Source of the DNA: Ralstonia mannitolilytica
Lineage (GTDB): Bacteria; Pseudomonadota; Gammaproteobacteria; Burkholderiales; Burkholderiaceae
Assembly: GCF_905397375.1 (NCBI RefSeq)
Contig: NZ_CAJPVG010000016.1
Span: 9,958-73,957, forward strand
Direction: 5' to 3'
DNA length: 64,000 nt
Both the position numbers and the translations under genes were made by a program. The notes beneath the pieces are model-generated. The model saw nothing but the letters and a program-made list of their open reading frames with translations, searched no databases and was not told the DNA's origin. This document shows, one piece after another, positions 26,460 through 33,708 of this stretch (position 1 is the first letter of the stretch; each line of letters begins with the position of its first letter).

Positions 26460-26487
26460 TCGTGCAGGCCGAGCTGCAGATTCAATT

Positions 26488-26502
26488 CTACGAATTTCGT
26501 AG
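26488..26502. promoter_or_regulatory. Operator candidate, perfect 15-bp palindrome
   Basis: CTACGAATTTCGTAG has seven-base arms about a central T. It is 35 bases upstream of the XRE gene start and is probably bound by that protein. Confidence 0.6.
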
Positions 26503-26521
26503 AGAAGTGCAATGCGAATTC

Positions 26522-26534
26522 TGCGATATTCGCA
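26522..26534. promoter_or_regulatory. Second operator candidate, overlapping the XRE leader
   Basis: TGCGATATTCGCA has five-base arms (TGCGA/TCGCA) and ends two bases before the ATG. A wider pairing TGCGAAT (26513-26519) with ATTCGCA (26528-26534) overlaps it. Its position fits autorepression. Confidence 0.5.
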
Positions 26535-26536
26535 CT

Positions 26537-26884
26537 ATGGGAAAAAAAGAGCCGGTTACTGTATTCGGGCTGCGCTTGCGGCAGGCAAGGCTGCGCGCAG
26601 GCATTCCCCAGTACGCACTCGGCGTTGCCATCGGCTTGGATGATGCAATTGCGAGCGCGCGCATTAGCAGATATGAGAGCGGGGTGCACGAACCGCCGTT
26701 CGAGGTGGCGCAAAAGCTTGCAAGAGTGCTTAAGGTCTCAGCCGCATACCTCTATTGCGAGGACGACGACCTAGCGAAATTTGTTCTTACTTGGCCGTAC
26801 CTCAATCGGACAGACAAGAAGAAGATTGGGCACGTCGTCGAAAGCAGGCTGGTCTCGAAGGGGCTACTCGAGAAAAGCTCTTGA
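26537..26884 (+). CDS. XRE-family regulator divergent from cargo genes
   Basis: Encodes 115 residues. A phage-repressor-like helix-turn-helix spans about residues 8-70 (FGLRLRQARLRAGIPQYALGV, then SARISRYESGVHEPPFEVAQKLA, with residues VSAAYLYCEDDD closing the domain). A short helical C-terminus follows. The ATG of MGKKEPV is chosen because the domain starts there; the earlier open frame crosses the palindromic operators. It is the only plus-strand gene in the element and diverges from the minus-strand cargo set, the usual layout of a regulator controlling itself and its neighbours. No peptidase or ligand domain is seen. Confidence 0.82.
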   Translation: MGKKEPVTVFGLRLRQARLRAGIPQYALGVAIGLDDAIASARISRYESGVHEPPFEVAQKLARVLKVSAAYLYCEDDDLAKFVLTWPYLNRTDKKKIGHVVESRLVSKGLLEKSS

Positions 26885-27284
26885 CCAGCAACGACGCTTT
26901 GCGGCCGAGATAGCCCTTCAACCAAGGGACTCCGCCACTATGTCTTCTAGAGGCACAGTTCTGCCGTCTAAGCGACGCTATGTCCGTTTGGAGGCAAATT
27001 CTTGCCGGTCTTTCCCTGGGGGCATATAGGCGGCAGGTTGGAAGCTGGCGTGCTTGCAGCGTTGCCGGCGACAAGCACGCAAATCGGCGCAAATGAAAGT
27101 TGGGTTTTGGGTTAACCCCGTGTGGACAACTCCGCTGCCCACAGCACAGGGCTGTGGACAGCCCCTTCGGGGTACCGGACTTGACCACACTCGCATACTG
27201 ACGCGCCCCTTCGGGGCTTGCCATATATAGGAAAAAAGCCAAAAAAGAACCATCGTTGTCGCTGGCCCCATAGGTCTGCCGGCC
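26885..27284. other. Non-coding right arm of the element with hairpins
   Basis: No supported gene. Several small inverted repeats are visible: CCACAG/CTGTGG (27139-27144 and 27152-27157), CCCC-TTC-GGGG (27162-27172) and GCCCC-TTC-GGGGC (27205-27217). Sequences TGTGGACAA and CTGTGGACAG resemble, but do not match, DnaA boxes. The region may hold a terminator for the XRE gene and recombination or replication sites. Confidence 0.4.
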
Positions 27285-27299
27285 TCCTAACAGTTAGGA
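27285..27299. repeat. Right-end 15-bp palindrome of the element
   Basis: A second copy of TCCTAACAGTTAGGA, ending 11 bases before the predicted right junction and identical to the left-end copy. Confidence 0.85.
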
Positions 27300-27310
27300 C
27301 GGGGCATAAC

Positions 27311-27553
27311 GAAGCGGCCGGATTCCTTGGGGAGGTCCGCCGGCGCGAGGTTGACGGTGATGCGACGCGCCGGAAACTCGAAGCGACTGTTCTGGATGGC
27401 TGCGCGCACCCGATCCTTGCTTTCCTTCACCTCCGTGTCGGGCAGGCCGACGATGGTGAACGACGGCAACCCGTTGGCCAGGTGCACCTCCACCGAAACG
27501 GCCGGTGCATCAATGCCCGACAGCGCGCGCGAGCGCAGAACGGCGAGGCTCAT
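27311..27553 (-). pseudogene. comM: comM, 5' part (interrupted)
   Basis: Holds the first 81 codons of comM, MSLAVLRSRALSGIDAPAVS through LPKESGRF, including the Lon-like N-terminal domain start VEVHLANGLPSFTIVGLPD. Reading continues 8 codons into the element (VMPRPNC) and stops in its terminal palindrome. The last native codon is TTC (Phe81), and the next native codon GAC (Asp82) is at 18584-18586. ComM is thus not made intact while the element is inserted. Confidence 0.95.
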
Positions 27554-27703
27554 CGCGCCGCCCTCCGGCAGAGATCACGGGCGTGGTGCGGGACAGAACA
27601 TCGAAACATGGCGTGACGGTGTGCGACGTAAGACGAGCCCGTCACTGTGCCAGCCGGCCCGTGCCGCCGTATCGCAATGCATCCAAATTTGACGATCGGG
27701 GCG

Positions 27704-27733
27704 CATAAAAAAACCGGAGCCTCGGCTCCGGTT
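27704..27733 (-). terminator. Intrinsic terminator of the DUF1269 gene
   Basis: AACCGGAGCC (27712-27721) pairs with GGCTCCGGTT (27724-27733). In the minus direction the stem is followed by a run of seven Ts. It lies 20-50 bases after the DUF1269 stop. Confidence 0.8.
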
Positions 27734-27754
27734 CGGTTTGTTGGCAGATCGGAA

Positions 27755-28267
27755 TCAGGGGAACGCTGGCATAGCCGTGTCCTCCCCGCTGAAGTGGCCC
27801 TCGGGATGCGTCTTCTGCAGCAGCGCGCGCACTTCGGGCACGCGCGAGCGCGGCACATCAACCATCAGCAGGATCTGCCCATCCTCCACCGCTTGCCTGA
27901 ACGGCTTGAGCCGGCTGTTGGGCACGGAGCTGCCGATCATGCTGGAAGCCCAAGCGCCGAACAGCGCGCCAACCACCGTGGTGATGCCCACCATGCCCCA
28001 CTGCGGCCCCTCGCCGATGATCGGGAAGAGCGCGGCCACCACGCCCGCCAGCACGCCCGCACCACCGCCCACCACCAGCCCATTCTGGGTGGCGTGGACA
28101 ATGTCGGAGGTCTGAAGCAGGTTGGCCTCATGCAGGCCGGTGAGGTCGGCGCCTTCGCGGGCGACAAAATGGATGTGGCGCTCGGTGATGCGCGCCAGCA
28201 GCAGGTCGTTCATCACGCGCCGGGCGCTGGCCGCGTCCGGCAATAGAAAATAAAGGCGATGCTGCAT
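27755..28267 (-). CDS. DUF1269 glycine-zipper membrane protein
   Basis: Encodes 170 residues. The N-terminal part (QHRLYFLLPDAASARRVMNDL) and C-terminal part are soluble. They flank two hydrophobic Gly-rich segments (VVGGGAGVLAGVVAALFPIIG and MVGITTVVGALFGAWASSMIG). This arrangement is typical of the DUF1269 family, thought to be stress-related membrane proteins. The ATG of MQHRLY is set by GAGGAGAAAG upstream. It has its own terminator and lies between comM and ubiK on the same strand. Confidence 0.85.
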   Translation of the reverse strand: MQHRLYFLLPDAASARRVMNDLLLARITERHIHFVAREGADLTGLHEANLLQTSDIVHATQNGLVVGGGAGVLAGVVAALFPIIGEGPQWGMVGITTVVGALFGAWASSMIGSSVPNSRLKPFRQAVEDGQILLMVDVPRSRVPEVRALLQKTHPEGHFSGEDTAMPAFP

Positions 28268-28423
28268 GATCTTTCTCCTCAAGCGTCAGCCTTACAGGAG
28301 TTCTAGATCAGTTCGCCAGCCGCAACAAGGCGGTTTTCGCTGTGCGCCGCAGCAGGGTGAGCCTGCCGGCACAGCGGCGCGCCGCAGGCGCGCTTGGCGC
28401 ACCACCGGCCGGGCCCCAGCGGT

Positions 28424-28681
28424 TCACTGGTCGGCAGGCGCGGTCGACTTGAGTTGCGCTTCGAGCGCCGCCACGCGGGTTTCCAGTTCTTCGAGGCGGG
28501 CACGTGTGCGTGCCAGCACCTGTGACTGGATGTCGAACTCTTCGCGCGTGACCAGATCGAGCTTGGAAAAGCCCTGCGTCATCATCGCGCGCACGTTCTT
28601 TTCGATGTCGGCGGCCGGCGAATTGCGCAGCGCCTCGTTCACGCGGTTCTGAAAGTCGGTAAAGAGGTCGGTGGGTTTCAT
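28424..28681 (-). CDS. ubiK: Ubiquinone biosynthesis accessory factor UbiK
   Basis: Encodes 85 residues of the YqiC/BMFP family. The sequence KPTDLFTDFQNRVNEALRN and the C-terminal coiled coil EEFDIQSQVLARTRARLEELETRVAALE are characteristic. UbiK binds membranes and UbiJ and is needed for efficient aerobic ubiquinone synthesis. The ATG is preceded by GGAG at eight bases; a longer frame upstream is noise. ubiK (yqiC) and comM are commonly near neighbours in betaproteobacteria, here separated by the DUF1269 gene. Confidence 0.9.
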   Translation of the reverse strand: MKPTDLFTDFQNRVNEALRNSPAADIEKNVRAMMTQGFSKLDLVTREEFDIQSQVLARTRARLEELETRVAALEAQLKSTAPADQ

Positions 28682-29140
28682 GTTGGATGCTCCGTGGATC
28701 GTGCTGGCTGCGCCAAGCCGGTGCATGCACCGCGACTGTGCGGAAGACATGCTGTGCCGTGGTGCGAAAGCCCCGGTCTGGCGCCTGGTTTTGGGGTCGC
28801 CGGCCTGGATGGTACCGGGTGTGCGCCCTGAACGGCACACCGCCCGGCAAATCTCGCTGCGATGCGGCATCGGCGTGGCCGGCCAAACGGGGACAGAGCC
28901 AGTCCCTGCCGCCCGGAACCGCGCTTGCGGGCGCGTCGCACAGGACTGAAATCACTCTATCACATGGCTTTTATCGCGCCATGTCCGCAAGCGGCCTGAT
29001 GGGCTGAACCCGCCTGGGAGGCGCATCGGCGGGGAGCGCTCCCCCCGTCGGCGGACCCGTCCCCGATTTCCCTGCGCCCGCATGTCGCCATTCGTGGTGG
29101 CGCTTCGCGCCACCGCTCGGTCCATCCGCCCTGCTCAACA
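28682..29140. other. Non-coding gap between ubiK and the porin-glnK-amtB unit
   Basis: Overlapping ORFs on both strands here have no family character and no ribosome site. The gap presumably holds the ubiK promoter on the minus strand. A perfect inverted repeat GGTGGCGC-TTC-GCGCCACC lies at 29096-29114, some 27 bases upstream of the sigma-54 promoter. Confidence 0.5.
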
Positions 29141-29156
29141 TGGCATGACAGTTGCA
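29141..29156 (+). promoter_or_regulatory. Sigma-54 (RpoN) promoter of torF-glnK-amtB
   Basis: TGGCATGACAGTTGCA has -24 GG at 29142-29143 and -12 GC at 29154-29155, ten bases apart. It lies 58 bases upstream of the porin gene. glnK-amtB are classical NtrC/sigma-54 targets, which supports the call. Confidence 0.85.
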
Positions 29157-29213
29157 GAACCGGTGCGATTTTTTTCCATTGCCGTTGCGACTTTCTAAAG
29201 GGGGAGAGCCGTC

Positions 29214-30023
29214 ATGAAGACGTTTGCTTATGCAGCCAGTCTGGTGCTGCTGACCGGTGCCGCTGCCGGTGTGTGCCAATCCGCCGTGGCCCAGACCGCT
29301 CCGGCGGCCGATGCTCCGGCTGCCGCGCCGGCGCCGGCCGCGCTGACGGCCAACGTCACGCTGGCCAGCCAATACCGCTACCGCGGCATCATGCAGACCA
29401 ACAACAAGCCTGCCATCCAGGGCGGCTTCGACTACGCGATCCCCGGCGGCGTGCTGCCCGAGGGCTTCTACGTCGGCAACTGGAACTCGTCGATCAGCTG
29501 GCTGAGCGATTCGAATTCGAACGTCTCCGCGCCGATCGAGATGGACTTCTACGCCGGCTACAAGACCGAGATCATCAAGGACGTGCCCATCGATGTGGGC
29601 GTGCTGCAGTACTACTACCCGGGCAGCTACCCGAGCGACTACACCCGCCCGCACACCACCGAAGGCTACGCGCAGATCGGCTACGGGCCGGTCACGTTCA
29701 AGTATTCGCATGCGTTCTCGAACCTGTTCGGTACGCCCGATTCGCACCACAGCCAGTACTTCGATCTGTCGGGCAACTTCGATACCGGCTTCTGGGGCCT
29801 GACGCTGAACCTGCACGTCGGCTACCAGCAGGTGCCGCACCAGACCGTGCGCGCTTCGTACGCCGACTGGAAGGTCGGCGTGACGAAGGACTTTGGCGGC
29901 GGCTGGGCGGCCTCGCTGGCCTACATCGACACGAATGCGTCGCGCGCGTTCTATACCAACACACGCGGCAACTACATGGGCAAGGCCACGGCCTTGCTGT
30001 CGATCACCAAGACTTTCCAATAA
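29214..30023 (+). CDS. TorF-family putative porin
   Basis: Encodes 269 residues. A signal peptide (about 1-26, ending SAVAQ) and a short Ala/Pro-rich linker precede a beta-rich domain beginning LTANVTLASQYRYRGIMQTN, the signature of the TorF/TIGR02001 outer-membrane family. Alternating aromatic strands and a C-terminal FQ fit an outer-membrane barrel. GGGGGAG lies upstream of the ATG. It is the first gene behind the sigma-54 promoter and only 49 bases before glnK, so it is probably induced with ammonium uptake under nitrogen limitation. Confidence 0.9.
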   Translation: MKTFAYAASLVLLTGAAAGVCQSAVAQTAPAADAPAAAPAPAALTANVTLASQYRYRGIMQTNNKPAIQGGFDYAIPGGVLPEGFYVGNWNSSISWLSDSNSNVSAPIEMDFYAGYKTEIIKDVPIDVGVLQYYYPGSYPSDYTRPHTTEGYAQIGYGPVTFKYSHAFSNLFGTPDSHHSQYFDLSGNFDTGFWGLTLNLHVGYQQVPHQTVRASYADWKVGVTKDFGGGWAASLAYIDTNASRAFYTNTRGNYMGKATALLSITKTFQ

Positions 30024-30072
30024 CGATGCGTGGCGGCGCCTCCGGGTGCCGCTGTCCGAGGAGGAATCCAGC

Positions 30073-30411
30073 ATGAAACTCATCATGGCCATCATCAAGC
30101 CGTTCAAGCTCGACGAGGTCCGGGAGGCGCTGTCCGAGGTAGGGGTCTCGGGCATCACCGTGACGGAGGTCAAGGGCTTCGGACGCCAGAAGGGCCACAC
30201 CGAGCTTTACCGCGGCGCCGAGTACATCGTCGACTTCCTGCCCAAGGTGAAGATCGAAGTGGCCGTACCCGACGACGTGCTGGAGCGCGCCGTCGAGGCC
30301 ATCGAAAAATCGGCCCGCACCGGCAAGATCGGCGACGGCAAGATCTTCGTGGCCGACGTCGAACAAGTCATCCGCATCCGCACCGGCGAGACCGGTGGCG
30401 ACGCGCTGTAA
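30073..30411 (+). CDS. glnK: Nitrogen regulatory PII protein
   Basis: Encodes 112 residues, the standard PII length. The T-loop has the uridylylation Tyr51 (GHTELYRGAEY), and the ATP-site motifs KIGDGKIFV and the C-terminal RIRTGE are intact. PII trimers sense 2-oxoglutarate and the ATP/ADP ratio; GlnK-type members bind and block the ammonium channel. Its position 30 bases before amtB makes the GlnK role likely rather than GlnB. Confidence 0.96.
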   Translation: MKLIMAIIKPFKLDEVREALSEVGVSGITVTEVKGFGRQKGHTELYRGAEYIVDFLPKVKIEVAVPDDVLERAVEAIEKSARTGKIGDGKIFVADVEQVIRIRTGETGGDAL

Positions 30412-30441
30412 GCCCCCATCTGCCAAGGAAGAGGTCAAAAC

Positions 30442-31983
30442 ATGAAAACCTGGTTCACTCGATTCCTGACGGCTGGGGCCGTTGTCGCGGTGCTTGCGGG
30501 CGCCGTGAGCTCGGCACCGGCCGCTGCGCAGGACAAGCCTGCCGCAGAAGCCTCGGCACCGGCCGCGGCTGCCGCCCCCGCTGCAGCATCCCAGGCCGCA
30601 GCGCCGGCGCCCGCCGCCCCCTCTGCCGCTGCCGCACCGGCTGCCGCTTCGGCGCCGGCGGCTGCCGCGCCTGTGCCCAACAAGGGCGATACCGCGTGGC
30701 TGCTGGTCTCCACCGCTTTCGTCATCCTCATGACGCTGCCGGGCCTGGCTCTGTTCTACGGCGGCCTGGTGCGCAAGAAGAACATGCTCTCGGTGCTGAT
30801 GCAGTGCATGGGCATCTTCTCGCTGGTCATCATCCTGTGGGCGCTCTACGGCTACAGCTTTGCCTTCACGGAAGGCAACGCGTTCTTCGGCGGGCTCGAT
30901 CGCCTGTTCCTGAAGGGGCTGACGCCGGACTCAGTGGCCGCTACCTTCAGCAAGGGCGTGGTGGTGCCGGAGTACGCGTACTTCGCATTCCAGGGTGCCT
31001 TTGCGGCGATCACCTGCGCGCTGATCATCGGCGCCTTCGCCGAGCGTGCGAAGTTCTCGGCCGTGCTGCTGTTCGTGGTGCTGTGGTTCACCTTCAGCTA
31101 CCTGCCGATCGCGCACATGGTGTGGTTCTGGCCGGGCCCGGACGGCTTCACCGATGCCAAGGCGGCTGAGGTGATGACGGCCAAGTCGGGCTGGCTGTTC
31201 CAGAAGGGCGCGCTCGATTTTGCCGGCGGTACCGTCGTGCATATCAACGCCGCCGTGGCAGGCCTGGTGGGTGCCTTCCTGTTCGGCAAGCGCATCGGCT
31301 TCGGCCGTGAGGCGCTCAAGCCGCACAGCCTGACGCTGACCATGGTGGGTGCCTCGCTGCTGTGGTTCGGCTGGTTCGGATTCAACGCCGGTTCGGCCCT
31401 GGAAGCCAACGGCAGCGCCGCCCTGGCTTTCGTCAACACGCTGCTGGCCACCGCCGCTGCCGTGCTGTCGTGGAGCTTCGGCGAATGGTTCGGCAAGAGC
31501 AAGCCGTCGATGCTGGGTGCTGCTTCGGGCGCCGTGGCGGGCCTGGTCGCCATCACTCCGGCCGCTGGCTTTGTCGGCCCCATGGGCTCGATCGTGCTGG
31601 GCCTCATCGCCGGCCTGCTGTGCCTGTGGGGCGTGAATGGCCTCAAGCGCATGCTGGGCATGGATGACACGCTCGACGTCTTCGGCGTGCACGGGGTGGG
31701 CGGCATCCTCGGCGCGCTGCTGACCGGTGTGTTCGCCGCGCCGAGCCTGGGCGGCACCGGCATCTATGACTACGTTGCCAACAAGGTGGCCGATGATTAC
31801 TCGATCGGCGGCCAGTTGTGGATCCAGCTGCAGGGCGTGCTGACCACCGTCATCTGGTCGGGCGTGGTGGCCTTCATCGCCTACAAGATCGTGGACGTCA
31901 TCGTCGGCCTGCGCGTGCCGGAAGAGGAAGAGCGCGAAGGCCTGGACATCACGTCTCACGGCGAAACGGCTTACGAAGACTGA
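30442..31983 (+). CDS. amtB: Ammonium transporter
   Basis: Encodes 513 residues. A signal peptide is followed by an unusual Ala/Pro-rich stretch (about residues 28-78) before the first transmembrane helix. The Amt core then shows about eleven helices with GDTAWLLVSTAFVILMT, the pore His region FAGGTVVHINAAVAGL, and the second His in DVFGVHGVGGILG. Trimers conduct ammonium across the inner membrane and are gated by GlnK. The Ala/Pro extension is periplasmic by position. A hairpin follows the stop. Confidence 0.95.
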   Translation: MKTWFTRFLTAGAVVAVLAGAVSSAPAAAQDKPAAEASAPAAAAAPAAASQAAAPAPAAPSAAAAPAAASAPAAAAPVPNKGDTAWLLVSTAFVILMTLPGLALFYGGLVRKKNMLSVLMQCMGIFSLVIILWALYGYSFAFTEGNAFFGGLDRLFLKGLTPDSVAATFSKGVVVPEYAYFAFQGAFAAITCALIIGAFAERAKFSAVLLFVVLWFTFSYLPIAHMVWFWPGPDGFTDAKAAEVMTAKSGWLFQKGALDFAGGTVVHINAAVAGLVGAFLFGKRIGFGREALKPHSLTLTMVGASLLWFGWFGFNAGSALEANGSAALAFVNTLLATAAAVLSWSFGEWFGKSKPSMLGAASGAVAGLVAITPAAGFVGPMGSIVLGLIAGLLCLWGVNGLKRMLGMDDTLDVFGVHGVGGILGALLTGVFAAPSLGGTGIYDYVANKVADDYSIGGQLWIQLQGVLTTVIWSGVVAFIAYKIVDVIVGLRVPEEEEREGLDITSHGETAYED

Positions 31984-32000
31984 CCGTCCGCGCATCTCCA

Positions 32001-32027
32001 GAAGACCCGGCCATGTGCCGGGTCTTC
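32001..32027 (+). terminator. Hairpin after amtB
   Basis: GAAGACCCGGC (32001-32011) pairs with GCCGGGTCTTC (32017-32027) across a five-base loop, 18 bases after the amtB stop. No long T-run follows. Confidence 0.6.
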
Positions 32028-32117
32028 CTCATTGCAGCGCGCTCCACACCACTGGACGGGGGCTTTGAGCCGTTCCCGGGCCGGCGCGTCCTTAATTCCG
32101 ATGTAAAAAACCTTCAA

Positions 32118-32231
32118 TTGCCTGTCGTTATGCGCGCGCTTACATTGCAGACGTGGTTTCCTCCACCTGCAGAACGCTCCCCGTATCTGTCAGGCTATTC
32201 CCCAAGCGCGGCAGCCCCGCGCTTTTTTTTT
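32118..32231 (+). ncRNA. Candidate small RNA with promoter and terminator
   Basis: A possible sigma-70 promoter has -35 TTGCCT (32118-32123), a 17-base spacer and -10 TACATT (32141-32146), which predicts a start near 32153. A strong terminator, AAGCGCGG (32204-32211) with CCGCGCTT (32217-32224) and a nine-base T-run, ends the transcript near 32231. No ORF with a ribosome site lies between. The predicted RNA of about 79 bases begins with the pyrimidine-rich GGTTTCCTCCACC, which could pair with ribosome-binding sites. The terminator is strong; the promoter is weak (4/6 at each box). Confidence 0.4.
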
Positions 32232-32383
32232 GTCCGCGTTTTTGTGTGGCTTTGCGCACTGCCGCGGACTGGCTCTTGCGAATCCCCCTCCCGGCCGCAT
32301 ATCGATAGCCCGCTATCGTCTGCAAGCTATTGCCTATTCCTCTACAATCGGAGTGGGCGATAAATAACATCAATAGGAAGGGT

Positions 32384-33679
32384 ATGGTTCCGCACTTGAT
32401 CACCGCGCTGAACGGGCCGCTGCTGGAGCTCGAGCAGAAGATTCTTGACGCCACGCCCGCCATCGAACGCTGGTTCCGCCTCGAGTGGCAGGAACACACG
32501 CCGCCGTTCTACTGTTCCGTCGATTTGCGCAACGCCGGCTTCAAGCTCGCGCCCGTCGACACGAATCTCTTCCCGGGCGGGTTCAACAACCTCGCGCCCG
32601 AGATGCTGCCGCTGGCCGTACAGGCCGCCATGGCCGCGATCGAAAAGATCTGCCCCGACGCCAAGAACCTCCTGCTGATCCCCGAGCGCCACACGCGCAA
32701 CATGTTCTACCTGCAGAACGTGGCGCGCCTGTCGCAGATCATGCGCCAGGCCGGGCTCAATGTGCGCCTCGGTTCGCTGTCGGACGACATCACCGAGCCC
32801 ACGCCGATCGATCTGCCCGATGGCCAGCGCCTCGTCGTCGAGCCGCTCAAGCGCATCGGGACCAAGGGCCGCCGCCTGGGCATGGACGACTTCGACCCGT
32901 GCTCGATCCTGCTGAACAATGACCTGTCGGCCGGCGTGCCGCCCATCCTCGAGAATATCAACGAGCAATACCTGCTGCCGCCGCTGCACGCGGGATGGTC
33001 GCAGCGCCGCAAGACGAACCACTTCGGCGCCTACGACGAGGTGGCCAAGAAGTTTGCCAAGCTGATCGACATTGATCCGTGGATGGTCAACCCGTATTTC
33101 ACCAAGTGCAGCGGGCTGGACTTTCACGAGCGCGCGGGCGAGGAGGAACTCGCCCACGCCGTCGAGACGGTGCTCAAGAAGACGGCCAAGAAGTACAAGG
33201 AATACGGCGTGACCGAGACCCCGTACGTGGTGGTCAAGGCCGACGCCGGCACCTATGGCATGGGGGTCATGACCGTGCGCGATCCGTCCGAGGTCAAGGG
33301 CCTGAACCGGAAGGAGCGCAACAAGATGAGCGTGGTCAAGGAAGGCCTGGAGGTCTCCGAGGTGATCGTGCAGGAAGGCGTGCACACCTTCGAGAAGATC
33401 AACGAGGCCGTGGCCGAACCCGTCGTCTATATGATCGACCGTTATGTGGTGGGCGGCTTTTACCGGGTACACACGGGCCGCGGCGTGGATGAAAATCTGA
33501 ACGCGCCGGGCATGCATTTCGTGCCGCTGCCGTTCGCGTCGACCTCGCTGCCGGACAGCCACGCCAAGCCAGGCGCCGGTGAGCCGAACCGTTTCTACAT
33601 GTACGGCGTGGTGGCGCGCCTGGCCTTGCTGGCCGCGTCGCTCGAGCTCGAGAAAACCGATCCGAACCCGCTGATCTGA
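32384..33679 (+). CDS. gshA: Glutamate-cysteine ligase, proteobacterial type
   Basis: Encodes 431 residues of the glutamate-cysteine ligase class (TIGR02049-type) found in beta- and some alphaproteobacteria, distinct from E. coli GshA. It makes gamma-glutamylcysteine, the first step to glutathione. Characteristic segments are FYCSVDLRNAGFKLAPVDTN, HAGWSQRRKTNHFGAYD and VVKADAGTYGMGVM. The ATG of MVPHLIT has AGGAAGG upstream; the open frame before it starts at TTG. gshB follows 29 bases later, a two-gene glutathione operon. Confidence 0.95.
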   Translation: MVPHLITALNGPLLELEQKILDATPAIERWFRLEWQEHTPPFYCSVDLRNAGFKLAPVDTNLFPGGFNNLAPEMLPLAVQAAMAAIEKICPDAKNLLLIPERHTRNMFYLQNVARLSQIMRQAGLNVRLGSLSDDITEPTPIDLPDGQRLVVEPLKRIGTKGRRLGMDDFDPCSILLNNDLSAGVPPILENINEQYLLPPLHAGWSQRRKTNHFGAYDEVAKKFAKLIDIDPWMVNPYFTKCSGLDFHERAGEEELAHAVETVLKKTAKKYKEYGVTETPYVVVKADAGTYGMGVMTVRDPSEVKGLNRKERNKMSVVKEGLEVSEVIVQEGVHTFEKINEAVAEPVVYMIDRYVVGGFYRVHTGRGVDENLNAPGMHFVPLPFASTSLPDSHAKPGAGEPNRFYMYGVVARLALLAASLELEKTDPNPLI

Positions 33680-33708
33680 TCAGCGACCACGCTGTAGAAG
33701 GAACCGCC

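Larger units (their letters stand above)
18587..27310. mobile_element. 8.7-kb integrative element in comM with three tyrosine recombinases
   Basis: The element interrupts comM between codons 81 and 82. Joining 27311 to 18586 on the minus strand restores CGC TTC GAC CTG with no base lost; one shared C makes the junction ambiguous by a single base. It holds a recombinase module (18649-23770) and a cargo module (24039-26884). A 15-bp palindrome lies 16 bases inside the left end and 11 bases inside the right end. The interior is visibly AT-richer than the flanks. comM is a known insertion target, for example for Acinetobacter resistance islands, but those use Tn7-like transposases rather than tyrosine recombinases. 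Confidence 0.92.

Noticed and set aside
27121..27160. TGTGGACAA and CTGTGGACAG as DnaA boxes of a plasmid-like origin
   Set aside because: Neither matches the DnaA-box consensus (TTATNCACA), and no replication gene is present in the element.
26802..27271. Minus-strand open frames of 146 and 97 codons in the right arm of the element
   Set aside because: They overlap the XRE gene or hairpin-rich DNA, lack ribosome sites and look like translated GC-rich repeats.
28671..28949. Small open frames on both strands between ubiK and the porin gene
   Set aside because: No ribosome site, no family features and overlapping frames on both strands; treated as non-coding.
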